12,145 nucleotides of DNA from Nanobdellota archaeon (GTDB lineage: Archaea; Nanobdellota; Nanobdellia; Pacearchaeales; GW2011-AR1): assembly GCA_018901675.1 (NCBI GenBank), contig JAHIEH010000086.1:1-12145 (forward strand). The letters are read 5' to 3'. Below are positions 6,247 through 12,139 of the stretch, piece by piece; within the stretch, counting starts at the first letter, position 1, and each line of letters opens with the position of its first letter. The translations under genes were made by a program, and so were the position numbers. The notes below the pieces were generated by a model. The model was not told the origin of the DNA and did no database searches. It saw only the letters and a list, made by a program, of their open reading frames with translations.

Positions 6247-7788
6247 TTAAGGGTTCGAGTTAGCTTGAGGTTTCCAATCTTTCTTGATTGTGCCTTTGAC
6301 TCTTAGAAAATTCTCAGCTATGTAATCATTAAGATTATAAATTTCTGATGCAAGAGGAATATAACTCCAATGCGATTTTTCCTCAATATTTCTAACATCC
6401 TTTATTTTTCCGAAAAATGTAATAGCCACAGCATACCTTGCAACTCCGGATAGTAAAGAAACAAAAAGTATTACATTCATAAAAGTAATGTTTAAGTTAG
6501 AGATTAAAATTGAGCCGATTGTTACCCCGATTACAATTCCAAAACCATTTAAAATACTGGAATACGCCGAGCACAAACCTCTTCTTTGGGGTGTTGCTGC
6601 CTCATAAACAAAGTTTCCAACAGCAAGGTTAAAGCCCGCCCATGCAAACCCCGAAAAAAAGTTTGCCAGCAGTAAAAAATACAGCTTATATGGCATCGCA
6701 ATAAACATGGAAATAGACCACAAAAAGCATACAACCGGAATAAGCATAGAACATACTTTAGCAACTTTTATATTGCCGAACCGGTCTGAAAATTTCCCCC
6801 ACTTTGTCATAAAAATAAAAGTTGCTATTGAAGCAGAAACATTAATTGCCATAAATTGAACATAAGAAAATTGCAAATCTCTCAGCATATATAATGCATA
6901 ATAGGAAGAGGCTATATGCTGAGCAAGGTGCATTAATGCCACAAACAAAGCAAATTTTCCATAATTGCTTTGAGGTATTTTTTTAACAAACTGCCAGAAT
7001 GAAAAATACGCCTCCTTTTGAAATCTAAAATGCGGTTCATACTGCTTAAGGACATAATATCTGGAGATAACTCTGGAGAACATAGCCAAAAGGAAAATGA
7101 TTATAAAACCGAGAAAGGGGAGGTAAAAACTTGTGGATGTCATAGATTTTAATTTAAATAAATCCAGTAGAATACCTGCTAAAACCATGGAAATCAGAGC
7201 AGAGATTCCCCCAAGTTTGTTTCTTTTACCAAAGAAAACTCCTGACTCCTTAGTGTGAACAATATCCCCCATCCAACTCACCCACGCAGGAGATGCAAAA
7301 TTCCTAAAAAGAGCATAGATAGTATAAAACAGGACCAAAAGCAAAGGAGCATATTTTATATCTTTAAGAAAAAGAAATGCAACCGCGATTATTGGAAGCC
7401 ACATTAATATCTCAAAAAAAAGGGCAATTGAAACAATGCTTCTTCTAGAATGCTTTTCCATATACCTGGAAGTTGCAAGCTGCGCAAGGGGGGCAATCAT
7501 ATTTGGGATAGAAGTAAGCAAACCTATTTCATGAGCACTCGCTTTTAATGCAACAGCGTATGCAGACATATAATTCTCGCCAAAACCAACAGTTGCATTT
7601 AGATAAGCACCATCCTTTAAGCTGTACTCTTTTGACCTCTCTAAATGTTCCTTGATTTTTGTTTCGTCGTGGATTTTTCCGCTTTTATCATCTGTCTTCT
7701 GCTTTTCAATCGCTTTCTCAACTTTATCAACAATAATTTCTGCTTCTTTAGTTCTTACATCCTCTTTTCGCTCATTTTTCTCATTCAT
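6247..7788 (-). CDS. Major facilitator superfamily transporter
   Basis: The 513-residue protein has about 12 transmembrane helices between residues 68 and 460, with a cytoplasmic loop (about 243-275) that splits two six-helix halves. The second half carries the MFS loop motif GKFSDRFGN (331-339), the classic G-x-x-x-D-R-x-G-x. The equivalent loop of the first half (ATSRYMEKHSRR, 105-116) is a weaker version. The first 55 residues are an unusually long, highly charged, Lys/Glu-rich cytoplasmic extension that could form a coiled coil; most MFS proteins lack this. The substrate cannot be inferred. No TATA box sits at the usual distance from the ATG; the nearest good one (7944-7952) implies a leader of about 134 bases made of the structured repeat copy 2. 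AAGGG ending 5 bases before the ATG may serve as a weak ribosome-binding site. Confidence 0.85.
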   Translation of the reverse strand: MNEKNERKEDVRTKEAEIIVDKVEKAIEKQKTDDKSGKIHDETKIKEHLERSKEYSLKDGAYLNATVGFGENYMSAYAVALKASAHEIGLLTSIPNMIAPLAQLATSRYMEKHSRRSIVSIALFFEILMWLPIIAVAFLFLKDIKYAPLLLVLFYTIYALFRNFASPAWVSWMGDIVHTKESGVFFGKRNKLGGISALISMVLAGILLDLFKLKSMTSTSFYLPFLGFIIIFLLAMFSRVISRYYVLKQYEPHFRFQKEAYFSFWQFVKKIPQSNYGKFALFVALMHLAQHIASSYYALYMLRDLQFSYVQFMAINVSASIATFIFMTKWGKFSDRFGNIKVAKVCSMLIPVVCFLWSISMFIAMPYKLYFLLLANFFSGFAWAGFNLAVGNFVYEAATPQRRGLCSAYSSILNGFGIVIGVTIGSILISNLNITFMNVILFVSLLSGVARYAVAITFFGKIKDVRNIEEKSHWSYIPLASEIYNLNDYIAENFLRVKGTIKKDWKPQANSNP

Positions 7789-7810
7789 GTTGCCCTTTTA
7801 CCTTTTTCTA

Positions 7811-7914
7811 TCATCAAAAAATTCCTGTGTTTTACCGCACCTTTTAAGGTGCGGTTTGTTTGGAATTTTAGGATGCTCAAAATTGCATTCATCTGCATCG
7901 GCAATTTTGACATA
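7811..7914 (-). repeat. Structured repeat, copy 2 (compact form)
   Basis: On the minus strand the order is: TGTC, stem P1 (GCAATTTTGA at 7901-7910 with TCAAAATTGC at 7877-7886, plus strand), GAGCATCC, stem P2 (GGAATTTT at 7862-7869 with AAAATTCC at 7817-7824, plus strand), and inside it stem P3, the perfect hairpin ACCGCACCTT (7834-7843) / AAGGTGCGGT (7846-7855). Block A (7840-7878) matches copy 1 at 4464-4502 in 31 of 39 positions. Block B (7812-7836) matches 4557-4581 in 22 of 25. The mismatches inside P2 and P3 include compensatory changes (G-C to A-U in P2, A-U to G-C in P3), so structure rather than sequence is conserved. It sits just upstream of the MFS gene in the sense orientation and could be its mRNA leader. 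Confidence 0.75.
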
Positions 7915-7943
7915 ACTATCCAGAGAATTAAATTAACATGCGA

Positions 7944-7952
7944 ATTTTTAAA
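7944..7952 (-). promoter_or_regulatory. Candidate distal TATA box for the MFS transporter gene
   Basis: On the minus strand this reads TTTAAAAAT. A start about 26 bases downstream would fall near 7922, just before the structured repeat, giving a leader of about 134 bases to the ATG at 7788. No better TATA box is seen closer to the gene. Confidence 0.4.
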
Positions 7953-7960
7953 CTTATTTG

Positions 7961-7984
7961 AGAATTATGGAGTTACATAATTCT
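7961..7984. repeat. Hairpin AGAATTATG/CATAATTCT
   Basis: Perfect 9-base arms at 7961-7969 and 7976-7984 flank a 6-base loop. It lies in the gene-free stretch 7789-8129. AT-rich and not clearly related to the repeat copy next to it. Confidence 0.55.
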
Positions 7985-8008
7985 GAAAATAATTCATTAA
8001 TCGTTATA

Positions 8009-8028
8009 CCCCACAGCTTGCTGTGGGG
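8009..8028. repeat. GC-rich hairpin CCCCACAGC-TT-GCTGTGGGG
   Basis: Perfect 9-base arms with a TT loop. The next hairpin (8047-8062) shares its GCTTGCT centre and the trailing GGGG, so the two look like paired copies of one short hairpin family. In an AT-rich background the high GC content of the arms stands out. It could end transcription or be a mobile hairpin. Confidence 0.65.
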
Positions 8029-8046
8029 AAAAGCTAACTTTTGTGT

Positions 8047-8062
8047 CCAGAGCTTGCTCTGG
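8047..8062. repeat. GC-rich hairpin CCAGAGC-TT-GCTCTGG
   Basis: Perfect 7-base arms with a TT loop, 18 bases after the related hairpin at 8009-8028. The outer part of the two hairpins differs while the GCTTGCT centre is constant, meaning the arms have changed in step. Confidence 0.65.
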
Positions 8063-8073
8063 GGTTTAATGCC

Positions 8074-8131
8074 CTTTACTAATCCAAGTTAATGGTAAAG
8101 TTTATAAATAAGTCTTTACATGTCTTTACAT
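8074..8131 (+). promoter_or_regulatory. Promoter with TATA box and repeated CTTTAC operator-like sites
   Basis: The TATA box TTTATAAATA (8101-8110) is centred about 25 bases before the ATG at 8130. Around it are an inverted pair, CTTTAC (8074-8079) with GTAAAG (8095-8100), and a tandem direct repeat, GTCTTTACAT twice (8112-8121 and 8122-8131), which runs into the start codon. This fits an autoregulated promoter. The AbrB-like domain of the downstream fusion protein is an obvious candidate to bind it. Confidence 0.6.
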
Positions 8132-8336
8132 GAATGATAGAAAAAGGATGAAGAAAATCAGAAAGAAAAGAATTAAAGCTATTGATAAGCAGATATCTTC
8201 CCATGAAGATAAAATTAAAACAGAAACTCCAGAAAAAGACACAACACTTGACTATTGGAGGAAAGAGATAGAGGAAAAATTCAAAAAGATAAAAAAAGAA
8301 GATGAAGAATACTTGAAAAAAGACAAAGAGAAATGA
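8130..8336 (+). CDS. Small Lys/Glu-rich helical protein, partner of the AbrB-nucleotidyltransferase
   Basis: The 68-residue protein is about one-third Lys, with Arg clustered at the N-terminus (RKRMKKIRKKRIK) and alternating Lys/Glu runs after residue 40 (WRKEIEEKFKKIKKEDEEY), so it should be mostly helical, perhaps coiled-coil or unstructured without a partner. It has no cysteine and no membrane segment. I do not recognise a family. It ends one base before the next ATG (TGA, A, ATG), so the two genes are translated from one mRNA and probably coupled. By analogy with two-gene toxin-antitoxin operons it may be the small partner of the nucleotidyltransferase, but sequence alone does not show that. 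The basic character would also suit nucleic-acid binding. Confidence 0.65.
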   Translation: MNDRKRMKKIRKKRIKAIDKQISSHEDKIKTETPEKDTTLDYWRKEIEEKFKKIKKEDEEYLKKDKEK

Positions 8337-8337
8337 A

Positions 8338-9123
8338 ATGGAAACAATATTAAGAAAAACAATAAAATCCGGAAATGCGTCTGCGGTAGTATTGCCAAAA
8401 TCATGGCTGGATAAAAGAGTTAAAATAGAGTTGGTAGATAAAACTCCAGAAACAATTTTATATGATGTTTTGGAGGTTGTTAAACCAATTATAGACTTAT
8501 CCGAAATTATTGGCATTTACCTTGTTGGAAGCTATGCAAGAAAAGACCAAACAAACTTGAGTGATATAGACATATTAATTATCTCAGAAAAAACCAACAA
8601 AGAAATTATTAAAAAAGGGGGCTATGAGATAATGATAGTCTCATTAGGTTTATTAAATTATAAACTAAAAGAAAATTTATTGCCAATTGGCACTATGTTA
8701 AAAGAAGCCATGCCTTTATTAAACAGCCATCTTCTTAAAGAGATAAAAGTGAAAGTTACTAAAAAAAATATTGAATGGTACTTAAAAACAACAGAAGACA
8801 GGTTAAAAATAATAAAAAATTCAATTGATACAATAGAAAAGAAAAAACCTAATGGGAAATTAAGCGACGCAATAGCTTATTCATTAATATTAAGACTAAG
8901 GACGCTTTACATGATTAACTGCTTGATTAACAACCAAAAATATGATAAAGACAAATTTATTCAATTAATAAAAAAAATTTCAGGTTCTTTAATAGCATAC
9001 GACAGGTATCTTTATGCAAAAGACAACAAAGAGAGCAAAAGGGAACTTCCCCTAAACGAAGGAAAAAAGCTCTATGTATATCTCAAAGAGTATCTGCGAG
9101 AAACAGAAAAGTTGGTGAAGTGA
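8338..9123 (+). CDS. AbrB-like (DUF2080-type) domain fused to a minimal nucleotidyltransferase
   Basis: The 261-residue protein begins with a short swapped-hairpin DNA-binding domain (about 1-34): SGNASAVVLPKSWLDKRV (11-28) closely follows the archaeal AbrB/DUF2080 pattern GNSA-V-LPKxWxGKxVxV. Next comes a minimal nucleotidyltransferase domain (about 50-110) with the GSYARKD...SDIDIL motif (G64, S65, D76, D78) and a likely third acidic residue in YEIMIV (E97), so all three catalytic acids are present. The rest (about 140-261) is helical and could be a HEPN-like or KNTase-C-like domain, but no RxxxxH motif is seen. MNT domains are antitoxins that AMPylate HEPN partners; here DNA binding and nucleotidyl transfer are in one chain. 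The stop codon directly abuts the stop of the convergent htpX gene. Confidence 0.8.
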   Translation: METILRKTIKSGNASAVVLPKSWLDKRVKIELVDKTPETILYDVLEVVKPIIDLSEIIGIYLVGSYARKDQTNLSDIDILIISEKTNKEIIKKGGYEIMIVSLGLLNYKLKENLLPIGTMLKEAMPLLNSHLLKEIKVKVTKKNIEWYLKTTEDRLKIIKNSIDTIEKKKPNGKLSDAIAYSLILRLRTLYMINCLINNQKYDKDKFIQLIKKISGSLIAYDRYLYAKDNKESKRELPLNEGKKLYVYLKEYLRETEKLVK

Positions 9124-10038
9124 TTACATCCTCTCTAAAAGTTCGATTCTTTTTTCCAAAGAAGGATGCGTGCTGGTCAATTCTCTCATTTTTTGTATCC
9201 TAAACGGATTTGAAATAAACAAAGGGGCAGTTGCCTTGTTGTATCTTTTAGCATCTTCCTGGCTTACATTATCATTCTTGATTTTTCTTAAGGCATTTGC
9301 AAGTCCACGAGGATATCTTGTGAACTTAACAGCAGAAGCATCTGCAACATACTCTCTTTTCCTTGAGATAGCCAACTGAACAAGCTGGACAACAATTGGG
9401 GCTAATATAGCAAGTAAAATTCCAATTAGCATTAAAATTGCATTTCCCTTGCCTTCTCTATCCTTACCTCCGCCCCCAAACCACAAACTTCTTAAAAAGA
9501 TTTCAGAGACTATCGCGATTAAACCAACCATTACAGCAACAAGAGTCATAAATTTTATGTCATAATTTGCAATGTGCGAAAGCTCATGAGCCAAAACTCC
9601 TTCAAGTTCCTGTTTGTCTAATTTTTTTAGAGTTCCTGTGGTGACGCACACAACAGAATTTTGAGGGTTTCTTCCGCTTGCAAATGCATTTATCTGCTCA
9701 CTTTCCATGATATAAATCTTAGGCATAGGCAAACCGCTTGCTAAAGTTAGTCCTTCAACAGAATTATACAACTGCTTATATTGCTCTCTGTTAGCAAGCT
9801 TTGCTCTTACTGAAGCCAAAGCAATTTTATCAGAATTGTAATATGTGATTAAAATGTAAGATATTGAAATAACAATAGAAATTATCATTATAACAAAAAA
9901 ATATCCTGCGTAAATCTTTCCAATAACATAGCCCAAAGCCAAAAAAACCAAGAATATAATTATAATCAACAAAAAAGATTTCCTCTTGTTGCTTGATATC
10001 TGCTTATAAAAGTTTACTCTGTCTGATGGCTTTGGCAT
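9124..10038 (-). CDS. htpX: HtpX-like M48 membrane zinc metalloprotease
   Basis: Membrane protease that degrades misfolded membrane proteins. The zinc site is HELSH (151-155, with H151 and H155 as ligands and E152 catalytic) plus E229 in SRKREYVADASA, the third ligand in the conserved rEYxAD motif. Four hydrophobic segments (about 21-41, 45-66, 162-182 and 198-224) match the family topology. NAFASG (117-122) and the end HPSLEKRIELLERM (291-304) are also typical. At 304 residues it is full length. Residues 186-199 form a short Gly-rich loop. A TATA box lies 26 bases upstream. In many genomes htpX is beside lemA, which is present here about 1.5 kb upstream on the same strand. Its stop abuts the stop of the convergent nucleotidyltransferase gene with no gap. 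Confidence 0.93.
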   Translation of the reverse strand: MPKPSDRVNFYKQISSNKRKSFLLIIIIFLVFLALGYVIGKIYAGYFFVIMIISIVISISYILITYYNSDKIALASVRAKLANREQYKQLYNSVEGLTLASGLPMPKIYIMESEQINAFASGRNPQNSVVCVTTGTLKKLDKQELEGVLAHELSHIANYDIKFMTLVAVMVGLIAIVSEIFLRSLWFGGGGKDREGKGNAILMLIGILLAILAPIVVQLVQLAISRKREYVADASAVKFTRYPRGLANALRKIKNDNVSQEDAKRYNKATAPLFISNPFRIQKMRELTSTHPSLEKRIELLERM

Positions 10039-10059
10039 GAAAATAAAAGTTATAATGAA

Positions 10060-10067
10060 TATAAAAA
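10060..10067 (-). promoter_or_regulatory. TATA box for htpX
   Basis: On the minus strand this reads TTTTTATA, centred about 26 bases before the ATG at 10038. It gives htpX a promoter separate from the toxin-antitoxin genes. Confidence 0.55.
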
Positions 10068-10088
10068 TGTTAGGGTGAAAGCTTCAAT

Positions 10089-10430
10089 CTAACCATAACC
10101 AAATCTTCTCTCATATTCTTTATGGCTCATCCATTCTAGAATAACACTAACAATTGTTACAGAATCTCCTGAAAGAGTATATGTTAATCTCCAAGCATTT
10201 GGAAAATTATATTTCCATAAGTTATCAACCCCATACTTTTTAATATATTCCTTGGGAATCAAGTGATTAGGAACTCTTGTACCAGAAAGAGGATTTTGTT
10301 TTAAGTCATCTATAGCTCTATTTATAAAATCAAACATTTGCTTATCTTCGAATTTTCCTTCTCGGAGTTTGAAGTAGGCTTTTTTAAGATTTTCATCTGC
10401 AAAAGCTACCTCTTTTATCCTTGTAATCAT
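10089..10430 (-). CDS. RelE/ParE-family toxin
   Basis: The 113-residue protein has the RelE-superfamily order: N-terminal helices (about 10-45), then the beta-sheet core LWKYNFPNAWRLTYTL (71-86) carrying R81, and the end SVILEWMSHKEYERRFGY (95-112), a common archaeal RelE ending with the basic/His HKEYERRF segment. RelE toxins cut mRNA in the ribosomal A site; ParE relatives instead block gyrase, and the sequence does not settle which. Its start is 2 bases after the stop of the upstream small gene, so it is the second gene of a two-gene operon. TA modules usually place the antitoxin first, which fits. Confidence 0.82.
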   Translation of the reverse strand: MITRIKEVAFADENLKKAYFKLREGKFEDKQMFDFINRAIDDLKQNPLSGTRVPNHLIPKEYIKKYGVDNLWKYNFPNAWRLTYTLSGDSVTIVSVILEWMSHKEYERRFGYG

Positions 10431-10432
10431 TT

Positions 10433-10699
10433 TTATCTTATAATCAATCCTTTTTTTTGAAGTTTTCTTATAAAATCAGGATTCCATATCCAAACTATTT
10501 TCCCTTCTTTGTCTATTACTATTTTATTCGATTTTCCTAAATAGTCTAATATAACCAAGAATGTTTGGTACATCATTTTTCTCGGAAGTTTTTGCCATAA
10601 TTGATAATTTCCTAATTCCCCAGAGTATTTTTCTGCAGTTTCCTCTACCATCAATACACTTTCAAGAGTGGGGCTGTGCAAGATTGTTTCATTTTCCAT
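10433..10699 (-). CDS. Probable antitoxin of the RelE-like module
   Basis: The 88-residue protein is helical and has no membrane segment. It reads like an archaeal family that travels with HKEYERRF-type RelE proteins (HSPTLESVLMVEETAEKYSG, then QLWQKLPRKMMYQTFLVILDYL, then KIVIDKEGKIVWIWNP). I recall this pairing from archaeal genomes but cannot name a database family. The middle part (about 33-63) has the feel of a winged-helix DNA-binding fold: LWQKLPRKMMYQTFLVILDYL as recognition helices and KIVID/GKIVWIW as the wing. DNA binding would allow the pair to repress its own promoter, which carries a perfect 24-base palindrome touching the start codon. Starts are not ambiguous: no other in-frame Met fits the promoter. 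It is 2 bases upstream of the toxin. Confidence 0.75.
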   Translation of the reverse strand: MENETILHSPTLESVLMVEETAEKYSGELGNYQLWQKLPRKMMYQTFLVILDYLGKSNKIVIDKEGKIVWIWNPDFIRKLQKKGLIIR

Positions 10700-10721
10700 A
10701 TTATATATACTTATATAATAT
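10698..10721. promoter_or_regulatory. Palindromic operator of the toxin-antitoxin operon
   Basis: Perfect 10-base arms (ATATTATATA at 10698-10707, TATATAATAT at 10712-10721) flank TACT. The palindrome overlaps the start codon and the predicted transcription start. A TATA box (10725-10734, TATTTAAATA) lies directly next to it, so a bound repressor would block initiation. AT-only composition raises the chance of coincidence, but the position is as expected for TA autoregulation. Confidence 0.55.
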
Positions 10722-10724
10722 ACC

Positions 10725-10734
10725 TATTTAAATA
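10725..10734 (-). promoter_or_regulatory. TATA box for the toxin-antitoxin operon
   Basis: TATTTAAATA, nearly palindromic, is centred about 30 bases before the ATG at 10699, giving a leader of only a few bases. Confidence 0.5.
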
Positions 10735-10751
10735 TTTTGGTTCTCTCACTT

Positions 10752-10757
10752 AAAAAA
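10752..10757 (-). terminator. Short oligo-T, possible end of the lemA transcript
   Basis: On the minus strand six Ts follow about 70 bases after the last stop codon (10828). This is the only T run between the lemA operon and the toxin-antitoxin promoter. Weak evidence. Confidence 0.35.
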
Positions 10758-10767
10758 CACAACTTCT

Positions 10768-10834
10768 TAAAACTCAACCTTCTCCTCAAGTTTCATTTTC
10801 TAATTCTACCGCTTTACTTCCTAAAACTCAACCT
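10768..10834 (-). repeat. Two of three copies of a 13-base repeat at gene ends
   Basis: TAAAACTCAACCT (plus strand) occurs at 10768-10780 and 10822-10834, and again at 11580-11592 across the lemA stop codon. On the coding strand it reads AGGTTGAGTTTTA. In lemA this spells the last residues KVEF and the stop. The 10822 copy covers the stop of the secreted-protein gene in another frame. The 10768 copy ends a 9-codon open frame starting at 10796. The copies at 10822 and 11580 precisely bracket the secreted-protein gene. Confidence 0.6.
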
Positions 10835-11574
10835 GTTGGGTCTGGTAATGGAGATTTGAGATTATAAGTATATTTTGTTTCTGCTGTTTTCGTAAAAATG
10901 AACCATTTTTTAATTTTTGCTTGAACAGTTATTGTCACTTTGTCTCCTACCTTCTTCAAATAAGAGGTCAAATCTAAATTGGCACTGCCTCCAACTAGCG
11001 GCGAACTAGATTCTGCTACACTAAGTAACGATTGAGAATTGGATAAGTATATTTCTTTCATAATTTTTTCACACTTAATCTTTTTGTCTATATCTGCTTC
11101 ATTGCTATCAATAATTTCCTTCAGATTTTTATTAGCCTGATTAATTTTATTTTCCAGAGAAACCTTTTTTTCTTCGAAATCTTCCTTAGCTGGAGATAAT
11201 TGTTCCTGTAATTTAAATGATTTTAATACTTTCTTATCCGGTCCCAATACTCTAATTTCTTTTATTATTTTTTTATTCTTCTGGGCATTTCCAACTGAAA
11301 TACTAAATGGAATTAAGGGGGCCATACGCCTGATATTCCAAACACTATCAGCAAAAAAATAGATTCCACCACTTACTATAAATTGTTCATCTAAAAATTT
11401 GTCCAAACTTTCAATTTGACTAATAGCCTCATAACATTGTTCATCTCCTTCATTTAATTCTTGAATCTCTACAGGTACAAGTTGAACAGGATTGCCACTT
11501 AAAGATAGAACATTAGAAAAGATTAACAAAAGAATAAGAAGTAGCATAAAAAAAGATATGTGCTTTTTTGCCAT
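10828..11574 (-). CDS. Secreted or anchored protein downstream of lemA
   Basis: The gene starts 4 bases after the lemA stop codon (TAG, AAAA, ATG), so it is in lemA's operon. The protein (248 residues from this start) opens with a signal peptide or anchor (KK, then hydrophobic 8-22, SNVLSLSG). After that come a mixed region (about 30-120), a Glu/Lys-rich coiled-coil stretch (about 126-172), and a beta-rich end (190-240, TITVQAKIKKWFIFTKTAETKYTYNL). Two cysteines (C47, C168) remain in the mature part. I do not recognise a family; it might be an outer-surface partner of LemA or HtpX. A longer open frame reaches 11661, but it would overlap lemA in another frame and bury the signal peptide, so the Met at 11574 is preferred. 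Confidence 0.75.
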   Translation of the reverse strand: MAKKHISFFMLLLILLLIFSNVLSLSGNPVQLVPVEIQELNEGDEQCYEAISQIESLDKFLDEQFIVSGGIYFFADSVWNIRRMAPLIPFSISVGNAQKNKKIIKEIRVLGPDKKVLKSFKLQEQLSPAKEDFEEKKVSLENKINQANKNLKEIIDSNEADIDKKIKCEKIMKEIYLSNSQSLLSVAESSSPLVGGSANLDLTSYLKKVGDKVTITVQAKIKKWFIFTKTAETKYTYNLKSPLPDPTG

Positions 11575-11578
11575 TTTT

Positions 11579-12139
11579 CTAAAACTCAACCTTAGGCAAA
11601 ACCCTTGCTCCTGCTGGAATCTGCAGAAATTGTTTTTCTTTCTTGCCATAAAGCCCTGCAAACATCGTTCCAGGGAAAACCTTTACAGAATTATTATAAT
11701 CTAAAATACTATCATTGTAAAACTGCCTTGAATATGCCACTTTATCTTCAATTGCAGAAAGTTCCTGTTGTAACTGAAGGAAATTTTCATTTGCTTTTAA
11801 TTGAGGAGTAGATTCAGCCATAGCAAAAATTGTCTTCAAAGCTGCCTGCAATTTATCTCCTGCTTTAACTTTGCTGGTAATATCTTTTGCACCGACAATT
11901 GCTTTTCTTGCATCAGTCAGTTGCTTGAATATCTCTTTCTCATGCTTAACATAACCCTTAACACTTGCCATCAAGTTAGGAACCAAGTCCGCCCTTCTTC
12001 TTAACTGAACATCTATTTGTGACAGAGAATTATCTATTCTGTTTCCAAGAAGCACAAATTTATTGTAATAATAAACAAACATAATCACAATTAATGACAC
12101 AATTGCAATAGGCACCCACATTAATAAGGTTATTGGCAT
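11579..12139 (-). CDS. lemA: LemA family membrane protein
   Basis: The 186-residue protein has one N-terminal helix (about 8-25) and the LemA signature: LGNRIDNSLSQIDVQLRRRA (31-50), then DLVPNLMASVKGYVKHE (51-67), the family's most conserved stretch. ALKTIFAMAEST (about 100-111) then LKANENFLQLQQELS and the YN-rich YSRQFYNDSILDYNN (136-150) follow, ending FPGTMFAGL...PKVEF. That covers the whole domain, so the gene is complete. LemA is a helical-bundle protein facing outward, often paired with the protease HtpX; its molecular role is unclear. The ATG is only 6 bases from the window edge, so the promoter and any earlier genes are not visible; M7 (MWVPIAI) is an alternative start closer to the usual LemA N-terminus. 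Confidence 0.92.
   Translation of the reverse strand: MPITLLMWVPIAIVSLIVIMFVYYYNKFVLLGNRIDNSLSQIDVQLRRRADLVPNLMASVKGYVKHEKEIFKQLTDARKAIVGAKDITSKVKAGDKLQAALKTIFAMAESTPQLKANENFLQLQQELSAIEDKVAYSRQFYNDSILDYNNSVKVFPGTMFAGLYGKKEKQFLQIPAGARVLPKVEF

Noticed and set aside
7812..7822. C-box-like TGATGA on the minus strand, hinting at a C/D guide RNA
   Set aside because: No D box (CTGA) with guide spacing or second C'/D' pair was found; the bases belong to conserved block B of the repeat.
7645..7980. Plus-strand open frames of 111 and 87 codons
   Set aside because: They run antisense through the charged N-terminus of the MFS gene and the hairpin region; composition (Phe/Leu/Ser-rich) is that of a shadow frame.
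7645..8062. CRISPR-like cluster of repeated hairpins
   Set aside because: The hairpins differ in sequence and spacing. There is no constant direct repeat with unique spacers and no cas gene.
11575..11661. 29-residue N-terminal extension of the lemA partner protein
   Set aside because: It overlaps lemA in another frame and would hide a good signal peptide that begins at the Met at 11574, 4 bases after the lemA stop.
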